A DNA stretch of 64,000 bases from the NCBI GenBank assembly GCA_049487715.1, contig CP150549.1:1116001-1180000 (forward strand), given 5' to 3'. The stretch is from Pycnococcus provasolii (Eukaryota; Chlorophyta; Pseudoscourfieldiophyceae; Pseudoscourfieldiales). This document shows, in pieces, positions 51,097 to 59,449 of the stretch; position 1 is the first letter of the stretch, and each line of letters begins with the position of its first letter. A model generated the notes under the pieces. The model ran no database searches and was not told where the DNA came from. It saw only the letters and a list, made by a program, of their open reading frames with translations. The translations under genes and the position numbers were made by a program.

Positions 51097-52752
51097 CTAT
51101 CCGTCAAGCTTCATCAACGAGCGGAACCACTTGCTTTTGCGCATCACCCTGTAATTTGCTGTATTCTGAATTTGTTGCAGGTAAGCTTGTGAGCTCGCAA
51201 TCGAGTCGATGGTCGGACCCCTCTTCTTCATGTTATTTTTGTTCCAGAAGCGAATTCGTGGCTTAGTCGAGTCCTCGTCGTCAGAGTCCGCCTTCGCTGC
51301 AGCGTCTGCGTCCGCCTGCGCTGCCGCCTCTAGCCACTCCTCGTTTGCTAAAGCACCGTCAACAGCACTCGAAATAGCATGTACTTGGACCCTGTGCGCT
51401 AGATGTGCCTCTGGATTGTTCTTGATGCGATTCTTGCGAATTCTCTTCAGAGTTTCTAGGGCTAGGCGGATGGCATCGCCGGGGCGGTTGGTTATTGATG
51501 CCTTCGAATGCAGGAGCTTTAAGTCGGGAGGCACTTGCCTCGCTGACTGCAACGGCGTGTATCCATTTGCGTCTGCCAACGCCGTTGCAGCCGCACCGTC
51601 ACCAGGAGCTTTCCCATTAGCAGCTGCCTCACGCTTCGCGCGAGCTTCAGCCGCAGCCATCTCCGCCTCTCTCTGAAGTTTCCTTTCCTCACGAGCACGC
51701 GCTCTGACCTTTGCTCGCCACGCGCGCTGGATAAGTTCAGCCGCATCCCATCTTGCCATCGAAAATAGTCGATTGGTATCCTCGAGTTGCATCCAACGTT
51801 GGAACATGAGGTGGTTTTTTGCTCGACGCTCCAGCCAACTGAATTCCTTCCCCGTCATGCGATTCAGGCGCTTCATTTGGCGATCGCGAATGCTTTGGCG
51901 GCTGTCCCATGAGCGCGAAAGCTCCTGCAACTTCTCGTCTTCACGCCAGGCCGTTGTTTCTGAAGAAGCTGGTGTACCACGCAGCAGTCTGAGGTGATGT
52001 ATCCGCTGCTTTTCAGCAAGTGGCTTGGGAGGCGAGGGTGGCGTTGGCGGTGGAGCTGGAATTGGCTCACCTGGAGGGCGGCGCGCGTGCAACGCCTTGA
52101 GGCCCTCGAGGTGAGCGACGTGATAGTTGCCAACCGACGAGATGGTGTTCATGCCAAAGTTGACGTCCATCTTTGGGTTCAGCAGTGCCTGAGACGGCGT
52201 CATGGAAGTTCTCGTTCCCCACGGCGTGCGCCCACGCGCACCACTGACGGCCTCTGCCGTCGTTGAAAGGCGTATGGGAGGAACACTGGAGCCCGAGCGC
52301 GTCCTCGCATCAAACGGACGACTGCTTGAGGAGAGTCGGTCGAGGGACGCATATCGCTTCGGCGACCCACTACTGCTGCTTGCTCTCGCAGGCGACCCAG
52401 CTTGTGCGTTGGAGACTCGCGGCGAGAAGAGTGGCGATGCCGGCTCGGGACTTGCGGGTAAGGCTGGGCAAGCAACGACCGCGAGTCTCCCGTCCGGCCG
52501 CGGCGTGAGAACGAATTGCACCGGCGTTTTCCCGCTTGAATTTGCATATGCGGTCATAGCTCTGACCATTGATCTCGACGCTGGCCCCCCGGTGGACGTC
52601 ATCACACTTGCCATTCCTTCGTCGTTCTTGCCATTACTTCTCGTCGTCGCCTGCAGCCACTTTGCGCTTCTCTGTGTTCCCAGCACAGGCCTTGGGTTGT
52701 TCGCGCCCATGCCCGAGCCTCCTGCTCTGCGTTTCTTCTGCGTGTGCTCCAT
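51097..52752 (-). CDS. IQ-motif protein, unknown
   Basis: ATG at 52752, 551 residues. The N-terminal 150 residues are Ser/Pro/Arg-rich and disordered. From about residue 180, LNPKMDVNFGMNTISSVGNY and the helical stretch ERRAKNHLMFQRWMQLEDTN lead to an IQ motif (AELIQRAWRAKVRARAREER near 340), a calmodulin-binding helix, followed by a basic/acidic coiled region and a conserved-looking C terminus (IASSQAYLQQIQNTANYRVM, KSKWFRSLMKLDG). It is divergent from a SAXO-like gene and shares its CTCCT tract, so I suspect an axonemal role; this is inference. Confidence 0.65.
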   Translation of the reverse strand: MEHTQKKRRAGGSGMGANNPRPVLGTQRSAKWLQATTRSNGKNDEGMASVMTSTGGPASRSMVRAMTAYANSSGKTPVQFVLTPRPDGRLAVVACPALPASPEPASPLFSPRVSNAQAGSPARASSSSGSPKRYASLDRLSSSSRPFDARTRSGSSVPPIRLSTTAEAVSGARGRTPWGTRTSMTPSQALLNPKMDVNFGMNTISSVGNYHVAHLEGLKALHARRPPGEPIPAPPPTPPSPPKPLAEKQRIHHLRLLRGTPASSETTAWREDEKLQELSRSWDSRQSIRDRQMKRLNRMTGKEFSWLERRAKNHLMFQRWMQLEDTNRLFSMARWDAAELIQRAWRAKVRARAREERKLQREAEMAAAEARAKREAAANGKAPGDGAAATALADANGYTPLQSARQVPPDLKLLHSKASITNRPGDAIRLALETLKRIRKNRIKNNPEAHLAHRVQVHAISSAVDGALANEEWLEAAAQADADAAAKADSDDEDSTKPRIRFWNKNNMKKRGPTIDSIASSQAYLQQIQNTANYRVMRKSKWFRSLMKLDG

Positions 52753-53458
52753 CGTCGCCCACTGTCGTGCTTGCTTGCGTGCGTGCGGCCGAGGCGTATG
52801 GAGGCGTATGTGATGTTGTGATGGAGAGCAGCGGCCGGGTGCGGACGGAGGCGTTGGGACCCTGCGGCGAGAGGCTCAGAGCAGGTCAGGGGGACCCCAG
52901 AGGCGCAGATTAATAGTTATGCCCTTGGGCGGAGTACAGTCAGGGCATTTATTTTTTGGGGGATCCCGGGATCCCGTTCCCAAATCCCGTACCCTACGCG
53001 TGGTCATAACTCATAACAGTCGAAGGGGCCCCCTTCGCTTGGAAAGGAAAGGAAAGGAACGTCCGTTGTCCGTCCGGAGCATTGGACGATTTGTTCTTCT
53101 GTTCTCTCCTCCTCTCCTCTCCTCTCCTCTTTTCTTTTCTGTCGCTTCTGTTGTGCCTGTGAAGGTGGTAGACATCTCCTCTCCCGGTCCCCCTCGCCCT
53201 CTCCTCCCTAACGCCGTTAACAGGGTAACCTCCGCTCCCCCTCCCCTCCATTGGCTGCTCCTCGGGGGTCATAGGGACCCGTGGGAACGAACGAAACCTC
53301 CTCCAGGCTCCTGGCCTCAGGCGAGAACCGACTTCCCTGCCGAGCGAACTCCCAAGGCACGACAAGAGGCTTGCTTGCCGGCCGCACGAAAGACCCCCTC
53401 GCCTGCGACGGACGATTCCCACACACGGTAAAGGTACGCTTGCGGAGGACAAGAAGCC
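52753..53458. promoter_or_regulatory. Divergent promoter region, IQ protein / SAXO-like gene
   Basis: 706 bp without a supported ORF. It holds GGGATCCC words (52960-52975), an (GGAAA)n run (53040-53058) and the CTCCT tract. Confidence 0.45.
53105..53131. promoter_or_regulatory. (CTCCT)n pyrimidine tract
   Basis: Five CTCCT units about midway between the two divergent starts; same word as at the radial spoke and MYCBP genes. Confidence 0.45.
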
Positions 53459-54529
53459 ATGCCCACCTCGAACCAACTGCGCACAGAGAACCCGAACGTC
53501 GTCGACGTCGAGACCTCGCAGAAGTACTACGTCTCGCGAGAGATCAAACTCAAGGAGCTTTCTGTACTTGGACCGAGCACATACATCCACGACTACCCGG
53601 AGAAACCGCTACCGGCGCGTGCGGAGAAGGAGGCCCCGGAGCTCAAGGACCTCGGCGGACGCACGGGGACGACGACGTATGGAGACGACTTTGCGAACAA
53701 GAAGCCGTCAAAGGCGAAGAGCGCCAAGCCGGGCGCGAAGCCAGCTGTTGGCGACGTGCCACTGAACGCAAAGACGACACACCAGGTGGACTTCGTTCCT
53801 TGGCCGTTGCAAGCACCGGCACCGGAGGACGACGGAGGGGAGGGACCGGAATCAATACCATTCGAGCACACGTCGACATACCGTGCGGACTACCCGGCGA
53901 AGAAGGCTGGACGCGGGCCAAACTTTGCGCCAGCTCACGCCGTGTTTCCGGGTGTGCCGCTTCCCGATGAAACGACGAACCGTGCAGACTACACGAAGAA
54001 GAGCGGCAAGGTGCGCGAGCCCATCAATCCTCCGGCCAAGCTGCCGCCGGTGCGACCTTTCGACGGCACAACGGAGATGAAGGCCCAGTATGTTGGACAC
54101 AAGCTTGGCCTGAAGCGCGTTTCGCTCGGCGTTGAGCTCGTGAACGACGTCATGTACACGCTCATCCCGCGGACGCGGCCGCTGCCGACTGAGGCGAAGG
54201 GACTCTTCACCACGGTGCACGACAATGAGACGACGGTGTGCATTCTGGTTTGGGGAGGCGAGGAGAGCCAGGCTTCGAAGAACACGCTGCTCGCGCAATT
54301 CGACCTCATCAACATCCCGCCAAGGCCGAAGGACGTTCCCAACATCGAAGTCACCTTCAAGCTTGACGAACACAACGCGCTGTTCGTCGAAGCGCGCGAC
54401 CTTGACCACGAAATGCACGCCGAGTGGCTTGCGCACGGCGGCGAAATTGTCTACCGTGTGCCGTCATCTTCAAAAAAGAGCGGCGGCACGCAGAAGCTCA
54501 AGGCTGGAGGGCCGAACACGCGGAAGTAA
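53459..54529 (+). CDS. SAXO-like microtubule-associated (axonemal) protein
   Basis: ATG at 53459, 356 residues. Six degenerate modules with a 'T-T/S-x-Y/x-x-x-D/A-Y/F' core recur about every 33 residues: STYIHDY (40), TTTYGDDF (71), TTHQVDF (106), STYRADY (139), TTNRADY (172) and TTEMKAQY (204). This is the pattern of SAXO/STOP-type inner-microtubule binding repeats. A C-terminal compact region (TTVHDNETTVCILVWGGEES) follows with a basic tail. I infer a doublet-microtubule protein of the flagellum or basal body. Confidence 0.7.
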   Translation: MPTSNQLRTENPNVVDVETSQKYYVSREIKLKELSVLGPSTYIHDYPEKPLPARAEKEAPELKDLGGRTGTTTYGDDFANKKPSKAKSAKPGAKPAVGDVPLNAKTTHQVDFVPWPLQAPAPEDDGGEGPESIPFEHTSTYRADYPAKKAGRGPNFAPAHAVFPGVPLPDETTNRADYTKKSGKVREPINPPAKLPPVRPFDGTTEMKAQYVGHKLGLKRVSLGVELVNDVMYTLIPRTRPLPTEAKGLFTTVHDNETTVCILVWGGEESQASKNTLLAQFDLINIPPRPKDVPNIEVTFKLDEHNALFVEARDLDHEMHAEWLAHGGEIVYRVPSSSKKSGGTQKLKAGGPNTRK

Positions 54530-54747
54530 CGCAAATAATATACACACACAAACGCACACACATATATACACACACGCGCGCGCGCGCGTGCGCCTCTCTC
54601 CCTCTCCCCCTCTCGAGCGGCCTCCTGCGCGCGGTACTTGTAAGGAGGGGATGGTCCGGCGCCCCCCTCGCCAGCCTGTCCCGGCCCCCCTCCCCCTGGC
54701 TGCCTGGGGCGTCCAGCTCCTGCAGCATAACAGAAAACACGGAACAC

Positions 54748-56730
54748 ATGGCACGAGACGGCGAAGTCGGCGGCACGCACGACGTGCAGGCCAGCCTCAT
54801 GCGCCACCTCGTCGCTCAGCTCGAGCTGTCAGACGACGTGCAGACGGACACAGCGAAGCGACTTAGCTCAAACCTCCACGCGGAGGTGGTGTCCATCAAC
54901 GACGACGTGACTCGTGACTTTAAGCCAGCTTCCTTGCCGCCGTCGCGCCGCTTGCACACGCGCGTGCGCACCATGCGAGGTGAGCGCGGTGGTTCTCAGA
55001 TCGCGATACGGCTCGATGGGTCGTCCAAACACACGTCCGAAGCCTTCCCGTTGGAATCTGCGGAGGTGGCGTGCGTCTTGACTCCGATACGAGCCGTGGG
55101 ACTTGACCACAGGTCGATTGATCGGTTGATCCATTTGGGCGATCCTTTGGGCGATCACGCCCCAAAGCTTAACGTGTTCCACGTGCAAGAGGCGATGGGT
55201 GGCGTGCGTGACGTCCTCGTACCCATTAAACAAACGAAGACACCAAACGTCAGTCACTCGCTGAAGCTCCAACGCAACGTGACGGAGAGCATTTGGGTCA
55301 ACGTCGACGTGCCAGACGGCACTCCTGCCAACACCAGGTTTGTCGCGGCAGTGCATGTCGTCCTTGCTAAGCCCGAAAACTCGGCACGCGTGCAAGAGGT
55401 CGTGAAGAATTGCCTTCGTATGCGCGCGAGTCATGCTATGCACGCGCTGAACGAAATTGCCAGCGCTGGAGAGGGTGCCAGTGCGGGGTCGCTTGTCGAC
55501 AGCGCGCGCAAGGCGATAGATGAGCAGACTCGAATCATAGCAAGTGCGGGTGTTGCTCGGCTTGCCAAAGCGACAGTCAGCCACAACTCGCCTCACGAGG
55601 TGCTTTTAACTCTCACCGTCGAGATCGAGGTGTGCAGTCACCGTCTATGGGATCACCGCCTCCCGTTCCTTCTCGGCATATCGGAGGAGGTGGCGGCTTC
55701 TCGATCGCGAGCGAAGGACGACACCTCTTTCCGCCACGAGCTGTTCGAAATGCTTCGCACGCTTCTCAGTCTTGGTTGCGACGCGTACGTATTCAGAAAC
55801 CTTGCTGACATGGAGGTGCACTGCTACTCAAGCCCTTATGCACCAAACGATGCACGTTCGATCGAACTTTTCCGCATGTCCAAAGCTTTCTGCGTTCCTG
55901 TGCAGCCTCCCGTCGAAGCATCGAACGACAACGAGTACTGGACGGCGCTGCGTGACCTATCAACTACACACTGTGATTTGTGGCTTCGACACGTCGCATA
56001 CGCCTGGGATGAGCCTACGCACCTTGACCACTACGACAGGCTGCGCGCCCGCGTCTCCGCGGCAGAACACAAGCTCGGATCGCCACTTCGTGTGTTGACT
56101 ACGTTCTACTGTGGCCCAAAAGACGTAGCTCATCCCACGCCCGACTCCTTCGAGAGCCTATTAACAGTTCCAGAGCAGCTGCGAGGCTCCGCTTGCATCT
56201 ACTCCGTGTCTGCGTGGGCGCTTGGTGAGCGCCCGAACGCCGCCTCAGCTCTGAAGGGCCGCATGCGTTCGTCGGACGAGATGTGGAGCTACGTGTGCAT
56301 GGGTCCTGGGGACCCTCACCCGAACTGGCACGCGCGTATGGGCGGCCTTCAAATGCGCGCGGTGGGTTGGCGCGCTTGGTCAGATGGCAACGAAGGCTTT
56401 TTGTACTGGGGTGCCAATTGCTACCGCTGCCCGGATCCCCCGGCGTCACCCGTCGTCCTTCGCGATGGCTTGCCACCAGGCGACGGCGTGCTTGTTTACC
56501 CAGGTGACGTCTACGGCCGTCCAGAGATTACCATGTTGACGAGCGTTCGCCTCGAGCGTGCTCTCGCTGGTCTAGCGGACGCTGCGTGGCTAGAAGCTCA
56601 TGCCGCATTGCACGGGCGTGATTCTGCACGACAAATGATCCACAAGTTCCTCTACCGCGCGCCCAACGCCTACGCCAAGGCATGTGTGGCGGTGGATGCA
56701 TTCCGCGACGCGTGCTGGTCAACCCTATGA
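54748..56730 (+). CDS. GH123/DUF4091-type glycoside hydrolase-like protein
   Basis: I start at the ATG at 54748 (MARDGEVGGTHDVQAS), 660 residues; the frame is open upstream but runs through CA/CG repeats. An N-terminal beta-sandwich-like half contains LKLQRNVTESIWVNVDVPDG. The C-terminal half is TIM-barrel-like, with PNWHARMGGLQMRAVGWRAW, GNEGFLYWGANCYR and GDGVLVYPGD followed by a helical DUF4091 ending (SVRLERALAGLADAAWLEAH). GH123 enzymes release N-acetylgalactosamine from glycans; the family is mainly bacterial. Catalytic residues cannot be assigned by eye. It lies 218 bp downstream of the SAXO-like gene on the same strand. TGTAA at 56747-56751. Confidence 0.75.
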   Translation: MARDGEVGGTHDVQASLMRHLVAQLELSDDVQTDTAKRLSSNLHAEVVSINDDVTRDFKPASLPPSRRLHTRVRTMRGERGGSQIAIRLDGSSKHTSEAFPLESAEVACVLTPIRAVGLDHRSIDRLIHLGDPLGDHAPKLNVFHVQEAMGGVRDVLVPIKQTKTPNVSHSLKLQRNVTESIWVNVDVPDGTPANTRFVAAVHVVLAKPENSARVQEVVKNCLRMRASHAMHALNEIASAGEGASAGSLVDSARKAIDEQTRIIASAGVARLAKATVSHNSPHEVLLTLTVEIEVCSHRLWDHRLPFLLGISEEVAASRSRAKDDTSFRHELFEMLRTLLSLGCDAYVFRNLADMEVHCYSSPYAPNDARSIELFRMSKAFCVPVQPPVEASNDNEYWTALRDLSTTHCDLWLRHVAYAWDEPTHLDHYDRLRARVSAAEHKLGSPLRVLTTFYCGPKDVAHPTPDSFESLLTVPEQLRGSACIYSVSAWALGERPNAASALKGRMRSSDEMWSYVCMGPGDPHPNWHARMGGLQMRAVGWRAWSDGNEGFLYWGANCYRCPDPPASPVVLRDGLPPGDGVLVYPGDVYGRPEITMLTSVRLERALAGLADAAWLEAHAALHGRDSARQMIHKFLYRAPNAYAKACVAVDAFRDACWSTL

Positions 56731-56771
56731 AGCACCACCCATCCGTTGTAAAGAAAACTCTAACTGTGTAA

Positions 56772-56965
56772 ATTATTCTCAAGTGTTGCATAGACTAATG
56801 TGAGTGGTGTGAATGGACGACCGTTGGCGTGGGACAAAGTATACTCAATTCCATTACTGAATGAGCAAATTATTCTCAAGTATTGCATAGACTAATGTGA
56901 GTGGTGTGAATGGACGACCGTTGGCGTTGGACAAAGTATACTCAATTCCATTACTGAATGAGCAA
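56772..56965 (-). repeat. 97-bp tandem duplication containing the 3'-end repeat (copies D1, D2)
   Basis: Two units, 56772-56868 and 56869-56965, differ at two positions. Read on the minus strand each contains TTGCTCATTCAGTAATGG and, further on, GGTCGTCCATTCAC, so it belongs to the dispersed 3'-end repeat family and lies 11 nt behind the TFIIS-like stop in the sense direction. Confidence 0.9.
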
Positions 56966-56975
56966 TCACAATTTT

Positions 56976-57563
56976 TCACATCCTTCGCTGCAGTTCATTC
57001 TTGACTCGCTTTCGGGCAGTGGCACCACCAGCCTCTTCAAGATAATCAGTGACCGCACGACGTACAAAGTCTCTAAGCTGTGCGTCAGCCGGCACAGTTG
57101 CGTTGCAAGCTTCAAGCTCGGCGCGGACGCGTTTTCGCACGACGCTCTCCGAGTCGGTGATGAAATCCACCTTCGTGCTGAGAAGCGTTATCGTCATCTC
57201 GTGAACTCGCTTACGCATGCTGTTGATATCTACTGCCGTGGCGTCCGCCTTTACCTGAGGAGCTGCTGGTCCTGCTCCGGTGGCGGGTGCGGCGGCGGCA
57301 GGCCGAGGTACTACCGTATCTCTCCACTTGGCAATGAGCGACTTCACAGCAGCCTTGAGCTCAGGTGAGGCACCATCCTGCTTCGTCACAGTCTTGATGC
57401 GGATGGCTGCGTTGGTCGTCTTCAGGATTTCCACGGACATGTCCAGCTTTGTCATGGATTGCACTGTCTTGAGCGCAGACGCCACGTCGTTCGCCGCCGC
57501 CTCCTTCTCGAGCCGTTCGCACAACTCTCGAATTTTGCTCACGGCGTCTCCCGTCTCAGTCAT
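56976..57563 (-). CDS. TFIIS N-terminal-domain protein lacking the zinc ribbon
   Basis: ATG at 57563, 195 residues. Residues 1-85 (VKTVQSMTKLDMSVEILKTT-like start, NAAIRIKTVTKQD, ELKAAVKSLIAKWRDTV) match the TFIIS N-terminal helical bundle (LW/TND domain), which docks to transcription and mediator partners. A Pro/Ala linker leads to a second basic helical part (VRKRVRAELEACNATVPADA, RKRVKNELQRRM). The canonical C-terminal zinc ribbon with its Asp-Glu hairpin is absent, so it cannot rescue stalled polymerase like TFIIS. Its ATG overlaps the end of the TFB5 gene by 8 nt. Confidence 0.75.
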   Translation of the reverse strand: MTETGDAVSKIRELCERLEKEAAANDVASALKTVQSMTKLDMSVEILKTTNAAIRIKTVTKQDGASPELKAAVKSLIAKWRDTVVPRPAAAAPATGAGPAAPQVKADATAVDINSMRKRVHEMTITLLSTKVDFITDSESVVRKRVRAELEACNATVPADAQLRDFVRRAVTDYLEEAGGATARKRVKNELQRRM

Positions 57564-57774
57564 CGTCGTGCGCTGTGTAAACCTGCCTTTCGAGGTGTTC
57601 TTTCACCCTCTGCTCGATCCAAGCGACGGCGTTTGACCTGACGAAGAGGTGCGTGTCGTCGAGTTCGTTCACGACGAACCTGTCCTCTTCCGCCTTTTCG
57701 TTGTTTAGGTGAAGGATGTACTGCCTGGTTGGAGTGTCGCACGATATGAGCGCTCCCTTGTAGAACTTGGGCAT
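57556..57774 (-). CDS. TFB5/GTF2H5: TFIIH subunit 5 (TFB5/GTF2H5/TTDA)
   Basis: ATG at 57774, 72 residues, the normal size. MPKFYKGALISCDTPTRQYI, then LDDTHLFVRSNAVAWIEQRV match the family ('GvLieCDp.mkqfllyl.....fii.dlDdtHvfv....v..l...v'). The subunit stabilises the p52/TFB2-XPB part of TFIIH in transcription and nucleotide excision repair. The stop TGA lies inside ATGACTGAG, where the ATG starts the next gene, giving an 8-nt overlap (57556-57563). Confidence 0.92.
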   Translation of the reverse strand: MPKFYKGALISCDTPTRQYILHLNNEKAEEDRFVVNELDDTHLFVRSNAVAWIEQRVKEHLERQVYTAHDDD

Positions 57775-57920
57775 GCACTGCTACAAAGCAGCGGGCTGGA
57801 ACGTTGAGTGACGTTCGAACGTGTGCCAGGACGCCACTGAATGGGAGGCGGAAAAGTTTATTGAGGAGGGGGAGGCAGACCCGTCCGAGCCGTCAGCATG
57901 ATTTGGAATTTGGATTGCCG

Positions 57921-57985
57921 TACCCTAACCCTAGCCGTAGCCCTAACCCTAACCCTGGCCGTAACCGTAACCGTAACCCTAACCG
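57921..57985. repeat. Degenerate interstitial telomere-type array
   Basis: About ten units of CCCTAA, CCGTAA, CCCTAG, CCGTAG and CCCTGG type in the divergent TFB5/MYCBP gap. Confidence 0.9.
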
Positions 57986-58237
57986 AACGAGACTTGCGGG
58001 GCTGTGAGAGTGTGAGAGTGAACGGCAAAATGTGGTCTTGTCTGTCCCTGTTCGCGTAGTTGGACCTCACCGTCGTCGCGGAAGGTGAGAATTCGCTCCC
58101 CTCCCGTTCCGGCCGAGGGGCAGACCTTGCTACGATAGCACGGCAGAACGGTGCAGGCTTCCGGCTGTTGAAGTTGCACGGTCAAGGAGTTGCTAATGCC
58201 TCTTTGCGCGTTGGTCCGTTCCCTTCCGGCCGTTGAC

Positions 58238-58280
58238 CCCTCTCCTCTCCTCTCCTCTCCTCTCCTCTCCTTTCCTTTCC
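58238..58280. promoter_or_regulatory. (CTCCT)n pyrimidine tract before MYCBP
   Basis: Six CTCCT-type units then CTTTCC units, 110-150 bp upstream of the ATG. Confidence 0.5.
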
Positions 58281-58388
58281 TGGTGCTTGCCCTCCTCCTC
58301 CTCCTTTCGTCCAACTGCACCGCGCTTTAGACTTTCCTGGTAGCCAAACCCTCTCCTCTCGACCCTCCTCCCCCACAACGAACCAGCC

Positions 58389-58922
58389 ATGGCCACCGAC
58401 AGCAAGAAGGAGGCGTTCAGGAAGTACCTCGAGTCCGCCGGGGTCATCGACTCCATGACCAAGGTGCTCGTCGCGCTGTACGAGGAGCCTGAGAAGCCTG
58501 AACAGGCGATTGCGTACATCAAGACGCAGCTCGGTTTCCCCACGCCTGCCGACTACGACGAGCTCAAGGCAAGTGTTTTTCTGTTGCCTGTTTTTTCACC
58601 CTTGCTTTGAACAAAGTCAAGCCACGGCATCCCTGATGTTTGCTTCGCGGCTCGGCGTGGAGGAGATGAAGTTTTGGACACACGAAAGAGATGGCCGAAG
58701 ACGTTTCGCTTGCTGGGCTATGCCTCAACACACCTAGAAAAATAATCAGCAGAGCTAACATCGAACACTCCCTGCCACACACACACGTTAAATGAAAACA
58801 ACGACTCTGTTTAGGCGAAGTACGAGGATTTGGAGAAAGAGAAGGAGGAGCTCACGACTAAGGTGACGGAGCTCGAGGAAAAAATCGTTTCTCTAGAAAG
58901 CGCTGGCGAGGAGGCGAAGTGA
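58389..58922 (+). CDS. MYCBP/FAP174: MYCBP / FAP174 orthologue, GC-AG intron
   Basis: Exons 58389-58568 and 58815-58922, intron 58569-58814 (246 nt, donor GCAAGT, acceptor TTTAG), 95 residues. Exon 1 (KKEAFRKYLESAGVIDSMTK, VLVALYEEPEKPEQAIAYIK) is almost the MYCBP signature; exon 2 adds the C-terminal helix (AKYEDLEKEKEELTTKVTEL). In animals it binds c-Myc and AKAPs. In Chlamydomonas the orthologue FAP174 sits on the C2 central-pair projection, so here I infer an axonemal role, matching the other flagellar genes. Confidence 0.93.
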
Positions 58923-58948
58923 GCAAGGCCAACTTTTTTTTTTCAAGA

Positions 58949-59060
58949 TTGCTTATTCAGTAATGTAATAGAGTTTACTTCGTCCAAAGGTCGTCCATTC
59001 ACTCACAGTTCAGCCCATTCAGCAGCACCGTCCTGCAGCGCATTTTTGTACATGGCGCTG
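58949..59060 (+). repeat. Dispersed 3'-end repeat, copy B (behind MYCBP)
   Basis: Begins TTGCTTATTCAGTAATG and contains GTTTACTTCGTCCAAAGGTC and GTCCATTCACTCAC, then CCATTCAGCAGC and GTACATGGCGCTGGT as in copy A. Starts 27 nt after the stop. Confidence 0.8.
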
Positions 59061-59449
59061 GTTTCGAAGTTACTACCGTAGCAGGCTGCTTTTCGCTGGC
59101 GTCTGGCGTGAGAGCTCCACCTGCGGCCCTGCGCTTGTTGTCGCTGTTGTCGTAGCCTCAACAACGGTTCCCCACAAGGCATATATATCAGATATAATCT
59201 CGACAGAGGGTTCGGAGCAAGAAGGGGAGGGTTTTGCTCGCTCCCCTGCCCCTGCCCCTCCCCCTCCCCCTCCTCCCCCTGCCCCTGCCTCTCCTCGCGG
59301 CGGCGGGGACACAACTCCCTCCCTCGCACGCACGCACGCGCGCACGCACGCACAACTCGTCCGTCCGTCCGTCCTCTCCTGTTGCCAAACGTCCGTGCGT
59401 CCTTCTTGGCTTTCCGTAGCACGCCGCACCGCCAAACACAGGCGCTCAC
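59061..59449. promoter_or_regulatory. Upstream region of RPB2
   Basis: About 390 bp with CCCCTC repeats (59247-59285), GCACGCAC repeats (59327-59352) and GTCC repeats (59359-59373); no supported ORF. Promoter and 5' leader. Confidence 0.4.

Larger units (their letters stand above)
57775..58388. promoter_or_regulatory. Divergent promoter region, TFB5 / MYCBP
   Basis: 614 bp with a telomere-type array and a CTCCT tract; no ORF supported. Confidence 0.5.

Noticed and set aside
54424-54747. N-terminal extension of the GH123-like protein
   Set aside because: The frame is open but translates CA/CG repeats and the tail of the upstream gene; the ATG at 54748 fits the domain better.
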